A DNA stretch of 64,000 nt from Solen grandis (taxonomy: Eukaryota; Mollusca; Bivalvia; Adapedonta; Solenidae), in the NCBI GenBank assembly GCA_021229015.1, contig CM037788.1, forward strand, positions 45,994,497-46,058,496, written 5' to 3'. Shown piece by piece: positions 35,165 through 46,172 of the stretch. The notes beneath the pieces are model-generated. The model searched no databases, was not told the DNA's origin, and worked only from the letters and a program-made list of their open reading frames with translations. The first letter of the stretch is position 1. Every line of letters starts with the position of its first letter. The position numbers and the translations under genes are program-made.

Positions 35165-35347
35165 GGGGCCATGTTCATAAAGCTTAGTTTTTAAGGAAAA
35201 TAATTCTTAATTAGATAAATATCCTAAGGTGTTTTATATATAAGACTAAAGGAAATCCTTAATAACTAAGGGAAATCTATGTGATTTTAAGGAAAATCTT
35301 AGAAACAAAGGCTTTTTTTTCCTAAGGAGTTTTATGAATACGGCCCC
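35165..35347. mobile_element. MITE, about 183 bp, with inverted ends
   Basis: The left end GGGGCCATGTTCATAAAGC pairs with the right end, whose inverse is GGGGCCGTATTCATAAAAC. The similarity extends through about 33 bp with a few mismatches ('taaggaaaa' inside both). AT-rich, non-coding. No target duplication could be fixed. Confidence 0.65.
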
Positions 35348-35975
35348 AACATATATAATTTCAGACGTGCACATTACATTGTCTACAGATATTTTACATA
35401 CAAAGTAATATAACGCAAGTGATGAAGGCATGTCTTATACGTGGTATAGAGCACAGCTGTAATTTAAAAGCTGTTTAGACAAGTATACCTTCCATATTCG
35501 TTACAATATTGCAATAAAGGACAGAAGATGAATTCTATTTCATATCTATAAACTTCAACCCCTCTAATCCTACGTATGTGTGCTCATTTTTGTACAATAA
35601 GGACAGTTGGCATCATCAAATTAATCATATAGTGAATGTTGTAATCTCGAATTGATATAGTAAAAAGACTTAGGTAAACATTAGACATACAATTTTTTCT
35701 TTGTAATATAGACTACTAAAGCAACCGAGTATGCAAAGCAATACATTAGTTTAATTCATAATGAAGCTGCACGTATAGTTACAGATTGTTCCAGGTTAAT
35801 AGCTATGCGTATACTATGCGTATATTATTTTATGACGAGACTAGATGGGAATGTCCAGAAACTTGTCTTGCAAAACAAGTTTTTTAAGAACTGGCTACAC
35901 CGTGCCAAACGTAGAATGCAGTTCTCCCCACCCCAACCCTACCGTCTTGTATCTCCTATAAGATAAAACAAAACT

Positions 35976-36214
35976 GCCCGGACCCGGTTGCCGAGTATTT
36001 AAAGCGTCCGCCTTGGAATTGGTTCAATCCCCGGCCGCGACCTGCCAAAGTGTACTGGTATAGCTCCCTTGCTTGGTGCTCAGCATTTAATGGTAGTTCG
36101 AGGGCTGATTGGCCAGGTATCAGGATAATGTGACTGGGTGTGGTATCATGATACATGTCTACGGCGTGATACTGACGTGTGGCTCCACCATATCTGTCTG
36201 AAGTAGATATAGTC
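35976..36214 (+). mobile_element. tRNA-derived SINE
   Basis: The head has a Pol III A-box-like GGTTGCCGAGT (about 35986) and a B-box GGTTCAATCC (36021-36030). The body contains 'ataatgtgactgggtgtggt' and 'atgtctacggcgtgatact', shared with the minus-strand copy at 31395-31513. It ends near 'gtagatatagtcc'. Architecture and body fit a widespread mollusc SINE of the V-SINE type; the exact family name is not certain. Confidence 0.65.
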
Positions 36215-37220
36215 CTCAAATGATTGAACTATTGTCGGCAAGATGATCAATTCAGTAAAAAAAACAGCTAAAGCTCTCGTGATTTTTCGTAAGTCTGTGT
36301 AACACTCATGCTGATAACACTGTTCGGATCAATCTACGGTTTTAATGTTCCTTTTATTATATAACTACTTTTCACTTCAAATAATTTTAAACATATAAAT
36401 TCTTAACTTTGCATATATTTTCAAACAAATCTTCATTTTTTTACCATTAAACAACAAAGAACAAAGGAACTATTTTTTATCAAGGTTACAGTAGATAAAG
36501 TAATCCGGTCGTGTTCTACACAGTGCGTAATAATATGCTGTGTGTAAACTGCTTTCTTTTTCAAATTAGGGACATCCAGATTATGCAGTGACGTCATAAA
36601 AAAGTAGTTCAATTCTATGCACATAGCAATTTGTTTACACAAGGCAGAATAGTGATACAGGTTTGGAAAACGTTGGGACAACAAGTTTCTGTATTTTTTC
36701 TGTAGGAAACAGATTAAAAAAGCGTAGTATCATACATACGTATATAATAAAAACAATTAAGCGCCTGATTTAATATATTTTTCTAAAATCTGTAAATGAT
36801 GTTAACCTCAGAATGTTTATCTATGGTGTCGACAGTCTGTCTTAGCAGTGATTGGTTCATCAATTCATTGATACTAAATAAATAAATAAATAAAATTAAA
36901 AAAAAATCCGCTTTTCATCCTCTTCGCAGTCCATTTTTATTCATACTTTTTTTCTGCGACCACCTTGCTTGTACCTATTTTTTTTAACAATTTCATTTCA
37001 CATAAATCCTTAAACGTATTGTAGCTTTGTAAATTTGACTTGCCCAGTTGTTATATTTCTTTTTAATTTGTGGAAAGGTATGACTATATAAGCTCTGTCT
37101 ATCGTTTTTATCCTTAATGTACTTTCAATTACATGCATGTAATAGCATGTTGCATATATATGTTTAAACCAAACATGATCGTTTTCAGTAATGCTGAAAT
37201 GATATATTGCGTTATTTCAG
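36215..37220. other. AT-rich intronic stretch with no feature seen
   Basis: Part of intron 1. Contains a short (AAAT)n run near 36880. Ends at the exon 2 acceptor. Confidence 0.45.
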
Positions 37221-37798
37221 GCGGGGCAACACCTCCAGATAATAAAGGAAATGAGTTTATTGTAATGTTCATGGAAAATCAGAAGTACGGCACCAGCAGT
37301 TTCCACTGGAACTGTATGTAACTACGCAAGAAAAGAAGGACGTACACGTACATGTCACGTCACCAAAATGGTCTAGTCCGAAAATTGATGAGACATTTAC
37401 AGTTCATGACGGACAGGTGCATAAAGTGTTAATAGACTCCGTTCTGCGCATGACAGGAAGTGACGTATCAGACAAAGGCTTGCTGATAACGGCTGATGCG
37501 GAGGTTGCTTGTTATGGTGCTAACAAAGAATCTCTCTCAAATGACGTTTTCTTGGGACTTCCGGTAGACGCTTTGGGTACGGATTATTACGCTGTTGTGC
37601 AAAGTCCGGCTTTAGTGAAGGCCGAAATTGGAATCGCCAGCAGTCAGGATCAAACGCAAGTTGACGTCACTTTACCACCTGGTAATGGACCGGTTGACGT
37701 CACATTTCAAGGGAAGACGTATCACGCTGGCGACACCATCACATCAACACTTAACAAATATCAGACTCTTCAACTGCAAAGTACCGGGGATCTTACAG
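37221..37798 (+). CDS. IgGFc-binding-domain gene, exon 2 (frameshifted)
   Basis: Bounded by TTATTTCAG| and ACAG|GTAAGA. The peptide starts GGATPPDNKGNEFIVMFMEN, the typical opening of the IgGFc-binding N-terminal domain, and continues with PLELYVTT, HVHVTSPKWSS, EVACYGANK and DVFLGLPVDALGTDYYAV, all in family order. The opening uses one frame and the rest another: a single base appears to be missing in the T run at 37300-37302. The exon ends in phase 1, matching exon 3. Proteins of this family are secreted mucin-like or adhesive proteins; in molluscs they are often expanded. The shift may be a sequencing error or a real lesion. Confidence 0.75.
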
Positions 37799-38029
37799 GT
37801 AAGATTTGACTACAAATGTCCATGCCATTTTTACACGTTTGTATTTTGTTGTATAATAACAGTCAGACAGAAAATGAGTTTCAGGTTATCATAGATTTTT
37901 TCATGCTTTGGGAAAATCACTCGAATATGTTAAAAATTTCGGAAATACAGTCAAGGAATTACATCAAATCTAATTGGTATGTTGACTAGTATATCAGCAT
38001 TTATGCTGTTTGTAGCAACGTTAATTGCA

Positions 38030-38115
38030 GTACTATCGCTAAATGTCGCACTTGACGTTATATGTTGCAAGGCTGACGCTAAATGTCGCAACCAACGCTA
38101 AATGTCGCAAAACTT
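38030..38115 (+). repeat. Short tandem motif GCTAAATGTCGCA, first block
   Basis: Four to five degenerate copies of 'gacgctaaatgtcgcaa' with spacing about 20-27 bp. The same motif reappears at 38640-38732 in the same orientation, so the two blocks may be one array split by about 530 bp. Confidence 0.6.
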
Positions 38116-38508
38116 CCTGACGTTATCAAACTCAGTGATCTCCCTAGCACGCTCATTTAGCAAAAAGAATCACTGCCGTCACAAATGTCACGTGATGATG
38201 GTAGGCTTACAAAATGGCGATTATTTGTTATTTATAGATCTTCATGCAGAGAAAAGGTTATTTTCTAATCAGATTATTTTTTACCGCAAGGCGATAAATG
38301 ATGTTTATTTAAGAAAATATATTTAGGAAAATGCCACTCGCTGTAAAATAAAAAGAATTTGAAATAAGGCTTATTTTCAAAAAAAAAAATTATTATCATT
38401 TTTTTTATTTATTTACATATTTGATTGGAGAAAACTAAGCTGATACATAGAAACAGTTTCTTTTAACAATTAAAAAATATATATATATAGTTTCATTTAT
38501 TATAATTT

Positions 38509-38510
<2 letters not shown>

Positions 38511-38565
<55 letters not shown>
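38511..38565. repeat. (TA)n microsatellite
   Basis: About 27 uninterrupted TA units between the two GCTAAATGTCGCA blocks. The flanks 'tagtttcatttattataat' and 'agaaactatgataaatg' are roughly inverse, so the run sits in a larger palindrome. Confidence 0.9.
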
Positions 38566-38569
<4 letters not shown>

Positions 38570-38639
38570 AACTATGATAAATGCAACTCGTAGTGGCAGA
38601 GATTTTTGCCGAAGAATGAGGGGAGATAACTGCGTGGAG

Positions 38640-38732
38640 ATTGTGTCGTTATATGTCGCATCTGTGACGCCAAATGTCGCAAAAAATGCACTGCCGCTAT
38701 ATGTCGCAACATCAACGCTAAATGTCGCACTC
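38640..38732 (+). repeat. Short tandem motif GCTAAATGTCGCA, second block
   Basis: Four copies of the motif (tatatgtcgca, ccaaatgtcgca, tatatgtcgca, ctaaatgtcgca). See the first block. Confidence 0.6.
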
Positions 38733-40404
38733 CTTTATGAGCACTCTTTTGACCTGGTTTAAGCTCCCAACGTAACAGTGAGCTAGACCGGGATGAACCG
38801 GGCACGACTGTAAAGGCCAACTCTTTACTGTGCCAGTTTGAGATATTGAAAATGTTTGTTTTGAGTAGATATGGAGTATATCTCACCGAAAAAAATATTT
38901 ATTTGAAATTTTATCACTTTGAGGTAAGATACATTAAATATCTACGAAAAACACATTTTATATTAGATCATGGAAACAACAACGGTGGTGATGGAACAAA
39001 TAGTTTTGCACAAAAAAAACAACAATAAAAGAGTCTATTAAATTTCGTTCTTAGAAATTTAATACACGCAAGGCTATGGAGCATATTTGTCTTGAAACAC
39101 ATTTGTCTCACGAGTTGTGACCGATGTCCATGTAAACCTTCATATTTGCGACAAATTAGAAATGAGACATATGGGTTCGACACACAATAGGAAGGACACT
39201 CGAAGCACGTTTGTCTCACATTTTATCATATGTTACTAAAATTCTATTTAAAAGGAAAACTGTTTCTGCTTAGTACATTGTCATTGTCCGAAAAGGCAGA
39301 TATAGAAATTAGCTGCCTGTCTGTCTCTCTGTCCGTCTTTCTGTCCATATTTACAACCTGAAAATTACCTGCGATAACAGACCTACTTAGAGATGTATTA
39401 TAAATCACTAAATCGAATAAAGTCTGCACTTGAAGTCTACACGATTAAGAAACCGCTGTCAGATGCTGTCAGTCCTTCATATTCGGTCTATTATCATGCT
39501 AGTTTTATCCAAATAGTTCATTTTTCATATCTGTTCTTCATTTATTCATTCTTTTATTTTAGTAATCAGTTTGAAAAAAGTACGTCGCCGATAGGAATGA
39601 GGGCGTACTTTCAGAAGGAAACACTATTTTTACTAGTGTAGGCTAAATAAATAAAAATCATCTTTTCAGTTACTCCACATAAAAATATCCATATTTCTGA
39701 GGCCATAGATAATTATCTTTAATAGGATTACCAATGACAAAAACAATAACTGCGCATCATTACCTCCCTTGGATATATGACTACATAAAGCTGTCTTGGA
39801 AAAACGGACTGGGGTGCATAAAAAGACACTAGCATTTCTACGGTTACCATTATACATACAAATACAAATTGTCAAATATTGCTTAAATAATCCTTCATTT
39901 AGATTTGTTTTAGAAAGGACACATGAGCATTTCATGCTTTTGTTTAGGATAATGAACTGCCAACGACCATAAATCCACATTGGCTCCCTATTCCAATACC
40001 CGTAAGTGTCAGACGTCTTTCGAGGACTGTTAGACGAAATAGTGGAATGCTGTTAGAAATAAGAAAAATCATAAGGAACAGGATATGGTTTAATACTTGG
40101 CTTTTTCTTAGAATGTGTGGTATTGGTTGGTATGAAATTGCCGTATTATGATATGAGGTTTGTTTGAGAAATGCCATTTGACTGACGTTTTCCTTTGAAG
40201 AGTATCTTTGTGTGAAGGATTATTTTAATTTTTTTTTGTATTTGTTTTTGATGTGTTCAGTAACGACTAAGTTAAATGTACCAGTTTTGTACTATATTAA
40301 ATGAAACAGTTTTGTACTATATTCATGTTTTCATGTTTCTAAACAATATAACATAATATTCTTATCTACGGTGGCAGAAAGGGGACATAGGATCTTTTTC
40401 ATTT
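38733..40404. other. Intronic stretch with no gene recognised
   Basis: Reading frames of up to 104 codons exist on the minus strand (for example 39666-39980) but show no domain, are AT-driven and lie in the intron. Confidence 0.4.
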
Positions 40405-40692
40405 ATTACGTGGCCACGCGATAAGTATTACGTGGGCACGCGATGGGTATTACATGGCTACGCGATAGGTATTAACTGCACACGCGATAGCTATTACATG
40501 ACCACGATAGGTATAACATGCGCACGCCATAGGTATTACATGGCTACGCGATAGCTATTATGTGGCCATGCGATAGGTATTACATGTGCACGCGATAGCT
40601 ATTACATGGCTACGCAATAGCCATTACGTGGCCACGCGATGGGTATTACGTGGCCATGCGATAGGTATTACGTGCGCACGCGATAGGTATTA
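40405..40692 (+). repeat. 22-bp tandem satellite, about 13 units
   Basis: The unit is close to ATTACGTGGCCACGCGATAGGT. Variants alternate GTGGCCACG, ATGGCTACG and GTGCGCACG at the same place, so the unit keeps a palindromic centre (GTGGCCAC or GTGCGCAC) while its bases vary. It abuts the SINE at 40693. Confidence 0.8.
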
Positions 40693-40868
40693 GTGCCGGT
40701 TTTCCGCATATGGACCCTGGAGGGGCTTCCTCACTTAAAAGAGTTCGACGCCCCGAGTGATGGTCGAAAGAGTTCGACGCCCCCCGAGTGAGGGTCGAAC
40801 CTACAGTGGTTAGGGGCAAGTGATTTTTTGGAGTCAGCGACCTTAATCACTCGGCCACGGAGGCCCCT
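40693..40868 (-). mobile_element. tRNA-derived SINE (minus strand), 3'-truncated
   Basis: On the minus strand the head reads GGGGCCTCCGTGGCCGAGTG, with A-box TGGCCGAGTGATTAAGG (plus 40840-40856) and B-box GGTTCGACCC (plus 40792-40801). The next part has a duplicated 'ggcgtcgaactctttcgacc' unit, then 'gtgaggaagcccctcc'. The tail is cut at the 22-bp satellite. A known mollusc SINE type; family name not certain. Confidence 0.7.
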
Positions 40869-41059
40869 AAATGACCTAAGGAAGAAAATGGGTAGACCTT
40901 CCCATACCTATTTTGTTTCCATCAGAAAAAAAAACAATAAAAAAAAAAACAATATCGTCATTTTCCGAGAATTGCTGCTCTCAGATCCGCCGTTAAAAAA
41001 CACTTACAACGTGCATGAGTACCCAAAAGAATCCGGGTAATGCCATGATTATTGGGTCT

Positions 41060-41390
41060 CGCAAAATCGGGCGAAACGCGACTTTCCGCGAGGCACGATA
41101 CTGTAACACGAGATTCGCAATGTCGCAGTATCCAATACCACGAGATTTCGCGGTAGGAAATCGTGTCTCGCTTCATGTTTTACCGGAATCTCGCTTTTCG
41201 TGTCTCTCGGTCTCACGTCTCGCTTCGCATCTCGTGCCTCGACAAGAATCCGGCAAGACGGGTTATTTTACCTCGAGTAACGAAGCGAGACACGATATAA
41301 TACTCGAAATCTCATGGTATGGGATACTGCGACAATGCGAGATCTCGTGTTACAATATTATGTCTCGCGTAGTGTCTCGTCGAGTAGTAT
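41060..41390. mobile_element. Foldback element with ~100-130-bp inverted arms
   Basis: The left arm (about 41060-41185) contains TGTAACACGAGATTCGCAAT, TGTCGCAGTATCC and AAATCGTGTCTCGCTTC. The right arm (about 41280-41390) carries the same blocks inverted and in reverse order. Arms differ at roughly one base in eight. The spacer is about 95 bp, itself rich in TCTCG. A 196-codon frame crossing it (41015-41605) is a by-product. It adjoins the left side of the Polinton-like element. Confidence 0.65.
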
Positions 41391-41464
41391 ACATACTCGG
41401 GGTTCTGGACCACTTTTTAATGACAAACGGAGCCTTCCCGTCATTTCTCATAGTCCAGACCCAC

Positions 41465-41933
41465 ATGCCGGAGCTACCGCAAATGTTGGCTACCAGGGCC
41501 CGCCCCACCCCAACAGCCGGGCCCGCAAAAAATTGGATGGCGAATTTCGGCTACCGATTTCTCCATCCAAATTTTCGCCCACCTTCCTATTTATTTCTAA
41601 GTTGAGACCAGGGCCACCCCTCCTATCTGCGTTGACTTTGGCATGCTCTGCGGTCGATGTGTCTACGGTCTCCAAGCCTTGCCGAATACGGTAAACCCTC
41701 TTTTCGCCTATTCCGTATTTAGTTTTTGCTGCCCATACCCCGATCTCGCCCGAAGCAATGTGTCGAATGGCTTCCGCAGAAAGTTGCGTTATTTTCGGCA
41801 TTTTGGTGTATATCTCTAGTTAGTGTGCCCTATCTAGCGTATGTCTCTAATTGGTGTCCCGTATTTTTGCCGGAGCTACCGCAAATTTAGGCTACCAGGG
41901 GTCCCGTATTTTTGCCGGAGCTACCGCAAATTT
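41465..41933 (+). repeat. Three copies of GCCGGAGCTACCGCAAAT near the element's left end
   Basis: 'gccggagctaccgcaaat' occurs near 41467, 41871 and 41914; the last two belong to a 43-bp direct repeat starting 'gtcccgtatttttgccgg'. They may belong to a degraded terminal repeat of the Polinton-like element. Confidence 0.6.
41490..41801 (-). CDS. Small putative helix-turn-helix protein
   Basis: 103 codons starting MPKITQLSAEAIRHIASGEI. Residues about 8-42 (AIRHIASGEIGVWAAKTKYG, then EKRVYRIRQG) look like a DNA-binding helix-turn-helix of the kind found in recombinases or regulators. The second half is Gly/Arg-rich and probably disordered. It is the outermost ORF on the polymerase side. Function not established; it might act in replication or regulation of the element. 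The downstream part may be altered by a shift. Confidence 0.45.
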   Translation of the reverse strand: MPKITQLSAEAIRHIASGEIGVWAAKTKYGIGEKRVYRIRQGLETVDTSTAEHAKVNADRRGGPGLNLEINRKVGENLDGEIGSRNSPSNFLRARLLGWGGPW

Positions 41934-42161
41934 CGACCCGCTCAATTTGCCACACATTCGAACTTTATTTAGAGTAATAATTACCAAAAGTATAGAACTA
42001 TGGAGAACACGTGTCAATGGCTTGTGGTTTCTAAGAGAGATGCGGTAGGAGGTGTGTAAACAAGCTTTGCAACAAACATATAGCAAATCTTGGGAAAGAA
42101 CCACACCCTTGTAGCACACCAGCAAAGCATTGTGGGGCAAAATATTTATAGGGTTAAGATC

Positions 42162-42467
42162 TTCTACAACCTATTCGTCTAATTTATTTGGAGATATGTC
42201 CGAAACAGTAGTCTACAACCTATAGTCGAATTTTCATTTAGAGAGGTGTCCGAAACATAGTTAGTCTACAAGTCGATTTTTTTCAATTTAGATAAACGTC
42301 TGAAATATAGTAGTCTACAACCTATAGTCGAATCTTAATGTAAAGAGATGTCAGAAACTTAGTTAGTCTACAAGTCGAATTTTTCATTTAGATAAATATC
42401 TGAAATATAGTAAACGTAAAGTTGTTGTCGAATTTTTATTTAGAAAGATATTCGAAAATAGTATGTA
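42162..42467 (+). repeat. Iteron-like tandem array upstream of the polymerase
   Basis: Six degenerate units of about 48-56 bp share 'agtctacaacctatagtcga' and 'atttagagagatgtccgaaa'. CTACAA anchors lie at about 42164, 42213, 42266, 42315 and 42368; the sixth unit is diverged. The array ends about 20 bp before the first polymerase-side ORF, a position suited to an origin, a promoter or the inner part of a terminal repeat. Which one is not shown by the sequence. Confidence 0.65.
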
Positions 42468-42484
42468 ATCTTCTTTCGAGTATC

Positions 42485-42748
42485 ATGGATCGTGCAGTAA
42501 AGCAACTAACAATCTGCTTAGAGAAGGGTTTTATAAACCCCAAAACGTATGCAAATGGCTTAGCTGCGCTTACCCAACAGCGGCCTACTCCGGCCCCGCG
42601 GAGACCTACTCCGGCCCCACGGAGGCCTACACCGGCCCCACGCAAGCCGAGGACGTTGACAGATGAGGAAATAGTAAGTATTTTAGGAGATATATTTGAT
42701 GATGGGCTTCTTTCCATTAAACCCGGTGGGTTAAAGGAAGTTTTTTGA
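42485..42748 (+). CDS. N-terminal ORF of the polymerase region with RPTPAPR repeats
   Basis: I chose the ATG at 42485 over an upstream frame start because the peptide from MDRAVKQLTICLEKGF looks folded and the upstream part lies in the iteron array. Residues about 33-53 are three exact seven-residue repeats RPTPAPR, encoded by 21-bp repeats. An acidic helix (TDEEIVSILGDIFDDGLL) follows. The frame ends in a run of six T at about 42742, where one extra base would explain the loss of continuity with the next frame, so this is probably the start of the longer polymerase-region protein. Confidence 0.5.
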   Translation: MDRAVKQLTICLEKGFINPKTYANGLAALTQQRPTPAPRRPTPAPRRPTPAPRKPRTLTDEEIVSILGDIFDDGLLSIKPGGLKEVF

Positions 42749-45700
42749 GAGGCTGGCAGATGAATGTACCTCAAGGACAGGGTGCAAACCCCAGAGCTTT
42801 TCTTGAGGAAGTGGAGCCCATTATACGTGATAAGTTGAAAGAAGAGATTAAGGCTCTGAATGGTGTAAAGTTCCAGCTTGCTATCAAGGTCAAGCTTTGT
42901 AAGGACAACCCAGACAGCAGTGAAGAGTACACTGAACCTGTGCTACGCCACAAGCAGAAGGCTATTAGGCAGAATAGTGAAATCAAAGGGGTCCTCAATC
43001 GGGCTTTCTCCAGGATACAAGAAATGCTAGAGAAGTGAACCAATAGAGGGTCTGGCTGGGTTGTAGAACAGGTACAGACCCTTTCCTTAGACATTGCCAG
43101 ATATCAGATATCAGCCATTGAGAGGAGGGTCGTATATTCCGCTACCGGCAAGGTAAAGCATAAGAAAGCCGTTGTCAATGTGAAAAACAGGATGACCACT
43201 GCCTCCGTTGGGCGCTGCGTTCTGCCCTGTTTCCAGCTGGGATCATTGGACAGACCTACAAAATACCCACCCAATACGGCATGGGTTTCACAGGGATTAA
43301 TGCTCCTACACCATTCTCACAGGTTCAGAAAGTGGAGAAACTTAACAGCCTGGCGATAAACATATTTGGTGGGAAAGAGAGTGTCATCGTTCACCACCTC
43401 AGCAGCCAGCCACAGGAGATAACGAGAATAAACCTTTTCCTCACAGAGAAGGCCGGAAAATTCCATTACACATGGATCAAGGACTTAAATCGCCTCCTAT
43501 ATGATCAGACTAGGTACAAAGACGTAAACACTTCTGCGAGCGCTGCCTGCACGGTTACTCCAGAGAGGATCTGCTAGAAGGCCCACAAGCCAGAGTGCCG
43601 GGAATCGGTCAAACAGCCGTCAGAGTGGAGATGCCCGAAGAAGGTAAAAAAAGCTAACATACCAGAACTATTACAAGCAGCTCCCAGCCCTTATATTATC
43701 TACGTTGACTTTGAGGCGCTCACCATCAGGGTTAAGGGCCCAGAGCTCGACCACACAAAAGAGCAACACTCAAAAAACGCGAAAGCACGAGACTTGCAGT
43801 TACTGCTACATCGTAGTGCAGTATGAAGGCCTTCAGGAAAAGGAGTGCGAAATCAAGCAAGTGTTGTCTAGCCCAAAGGAAATGAGGATGACACGGGAGG
43901 ACTGGCAAGCCTACAATGCTGTTACTACCTGCCATGTATGTGAAAAGCAAGTTGAGGGATACCTAGTCCGTGACCACTGCCATATCACAGGGCAATACAG
44001 AGGAGCAGCCCATAATGCCTGTAACCTAAAGCTGCGACTTAACTCAAAGACCACCACTATACCAGTGGTCTTCCATAACCTGCGAGGTTACGACTCCCAC
44101 CTGCTTATGCAGGCAATCTCAAAGGTCGAGGGCAAAGTAAGCTGCATACCCAACAATACAGAGGAATACATCTCATTCGGCCTTGGCAAGCTTCGCTTCA
44201 TCGACAGCGCCAAGTTCCTGCTGACATCGCTCGACAGGCTGGTAGCCGCCAACAAACCAGAGGCATTCCTAGTTACTTCCAGCTATGAGCCCAAACACGA
44301 GCTCCCGATGCGCAAGGGCGTAAACCCCTACGAGTACATGGACTCCTGGGAGCGCTTCACAGAGACAAGGCTCCCACCAAAGGAGGCATTCTACAGCAAG
44401 CTCTCCAATGAGCACATTTGCGATGTGGACTATGCCCACGCTCAGAGAGTCTGGACGGCATTTAGGTGTCAAAACCTCGGGGACTATCATGACCTCTACA
44501 ACCGCACAGATGTCCTTCTACTGGCAGATGTCTTTCCGGAAGACCTGCCTAAGGCAATATGGCTTAGACCCCGCACACTATTATACAAGCCCCGGGTTTT
44601 AATGGGGCGCCTTTCTCAAGAAGACAGCCGTGGAGCTTGAGCTTCTCACAGATTATGACCAGCACCTATTCATCGAGAGGGGATGCGGGGAGGCATCTCC
44701 ATGGTATTAAAGCGCTATTCCAAAGCAAACAATCCTCTGGTCGAGGAATACAACCCTGAAAAGCCTAGTAGCCACATCCTTTACCTAGACGCAAACAACC
44801 TCTGGTGTCTCATGTCTCAGGCTCTATGGTGGGAGGTTTTCTTTGGGTGGAAAATTGCCAGCTTGCCATTGCAGATAATCCAGCCGATGACCCGGAGGGC
44901 TACATCCTAGAGGTGGACCTGGAGTACCCACAAGAGCTGCACAATGCTCTGGCACCAGTTAGTCCAAAAACAGTGGATGTCCGATTACCAGCACAACCTC
45001 ATCAGCGTTAAGGGTGGCGCTACAGAGGTTGAGAAGCTGGTTCCGAACCTCCGTAACAAGGACCGCCATGTGCTACACTACCGGAATCAACAGCTCTATC
45101 TGTCTCTAGGCCTTCGCCTAAAAAGATCCACCGTGCCCTCAGATTTGAGCAGAAATCTTGGATGGAGCCCTACATAAGGATGAACACCGTGCTCAGGAAG
45201 AAGGCCAACAGCGACTTTGAGAAGGACCTGTGCAAACTAATGAACAACAGCGTCTTTGGGAAAACTATGGAAAACCTGCGCAAGAGGGTCAGTGTCAAAC
45301 TTGTCCGGGCAAACGAGGAGTACAAGCTCCGACGACTCATTGCCAGCCCATCCTTTGCCCGAGCAAACATATTCGACGATAATCTGGCAACAATTCAGGT
45401 CCACAAAAACCAACTAGTGCTTAACCGTCCAGTATATGTAGGAATGAGCATTCTTGACCTCAGTTAGAACCTTATGTACGTGTTCTACAACAAAAGTTGA
45501 AGAGTAAGTATGGAGACCAATGCCAACTGCTTTATACCGATACAGACAGTCTATTGCTTGAAATCAGACAGAGGATGTCTACAAGGACATGGCCGATAAT
45601 GCGGATCTTTATGACACGTCCGACTTCCCTATAAACAACCCCTGCACAGCACTGTGAATAAGAAAGTGCTAGGTAAAATGAAAAACGAATGTGCGGGGTG

Positions 45701-46005
45701 CCCTATAGCTGAATATGTCGGTCTACGCCCTAAGATGTACCCCATACTAGAAGACAATAGAAAAAAATATCAAGAAGGCCAAAGGCGTAAAAAAGAATGT
45801 CGTGAAAAAGCAAATAAGGCACGAGCAGTACAAAGAGGCCCTCTTCGGGAAAAAGACATTTCACCACGCAGGACGTCCTGCGATCGGAAAGCATCAAATC
45901 TACGGGCAGCATCTTAATAAGATATCACTACCCCCTTTGACTACAAGCGCTGGATTGCTGAAAATGGGGTGGAAACTCTGGTCTTTGGACATTAAGAGAT
46001 AAAGA
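42745..46005 (+). pseudogene. Family-B DNA polymerase (Polinton type), multiply frameshifted
   Basis: Polymerase motifs appear in the right order but in changing frames. Exo I-type YVDFEAL is at 43701-43721. A Cys/His block CHVCEK..RDHCHITG..HNACN, typical of these polymerases, lies near 43930-44035. Exo II-type HNLRGYDSH is at 44074-44100. Polymerase motif A (YLDANNL) is at 44782-44802 with a damaged continuation. Motif B (KLMNNSVFGKT) is near 45235, motif C (YTDTDS) at 45533-45550, and the C-terminal block continues to about 46000. At least six frame changes and some stops interrupt it. In intact elements this enzyme performs protein-primed replication. The copy cannot make a functional product. 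Confidence 0.8.
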
Positions 46006-46172
46006 TTGCAATGGACGCTTACATAGATGAGCTCCTCAACGCTTGAGAACCCCATCTGGGGGCAATTGGGTGTCTGGAGGCACCACCAGGAGTTCCTCAC
46101 GCACAAAGCCTCGCCCAGGTCCATCCTGCAAATAGTACAGCACGGGATCGTCGGGTTTCGTCACAGAACGTT

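Larger units (their letters stand above)
33503..37220 (+). other. Intron 1 of the IgGFc-type gene
   Basis: Begins GTAGAA and ends ATTTCAG (AG 37219-37220). It holds the tandem repeat at 33600-34622, a MITE at 35165-35347 and a SINE at 35976-36214. No other gene was seen in it. Boundaries are inferred from splice signals and phase. Confidence 0.6.

Noticed and set aside
37133..37220. Start of exon 2 at the upstream ATG (37133)
   Set aside because: The peptide before 37221 is unlike the family, while the acceptor at 37219-37220 joins in phase to the signal-peptide exon.
39666..39980. 104-codon minus-strand frame as a gene
   Set aside because: No domain or splice context; AT-driven and within intron 2.
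41015..41605. 196-codon plus-strand frame
   Set aside because: It crosses the foldback element and the reverse of the HTH ORF; composition follows the TCTCG-rich arms.
42436..42774. 112-codon minus-strand frame with GLRGAGV repeats
   Set aside because: It is the antisense of the RPTPAPR repeats in the polymerase-side ORF.
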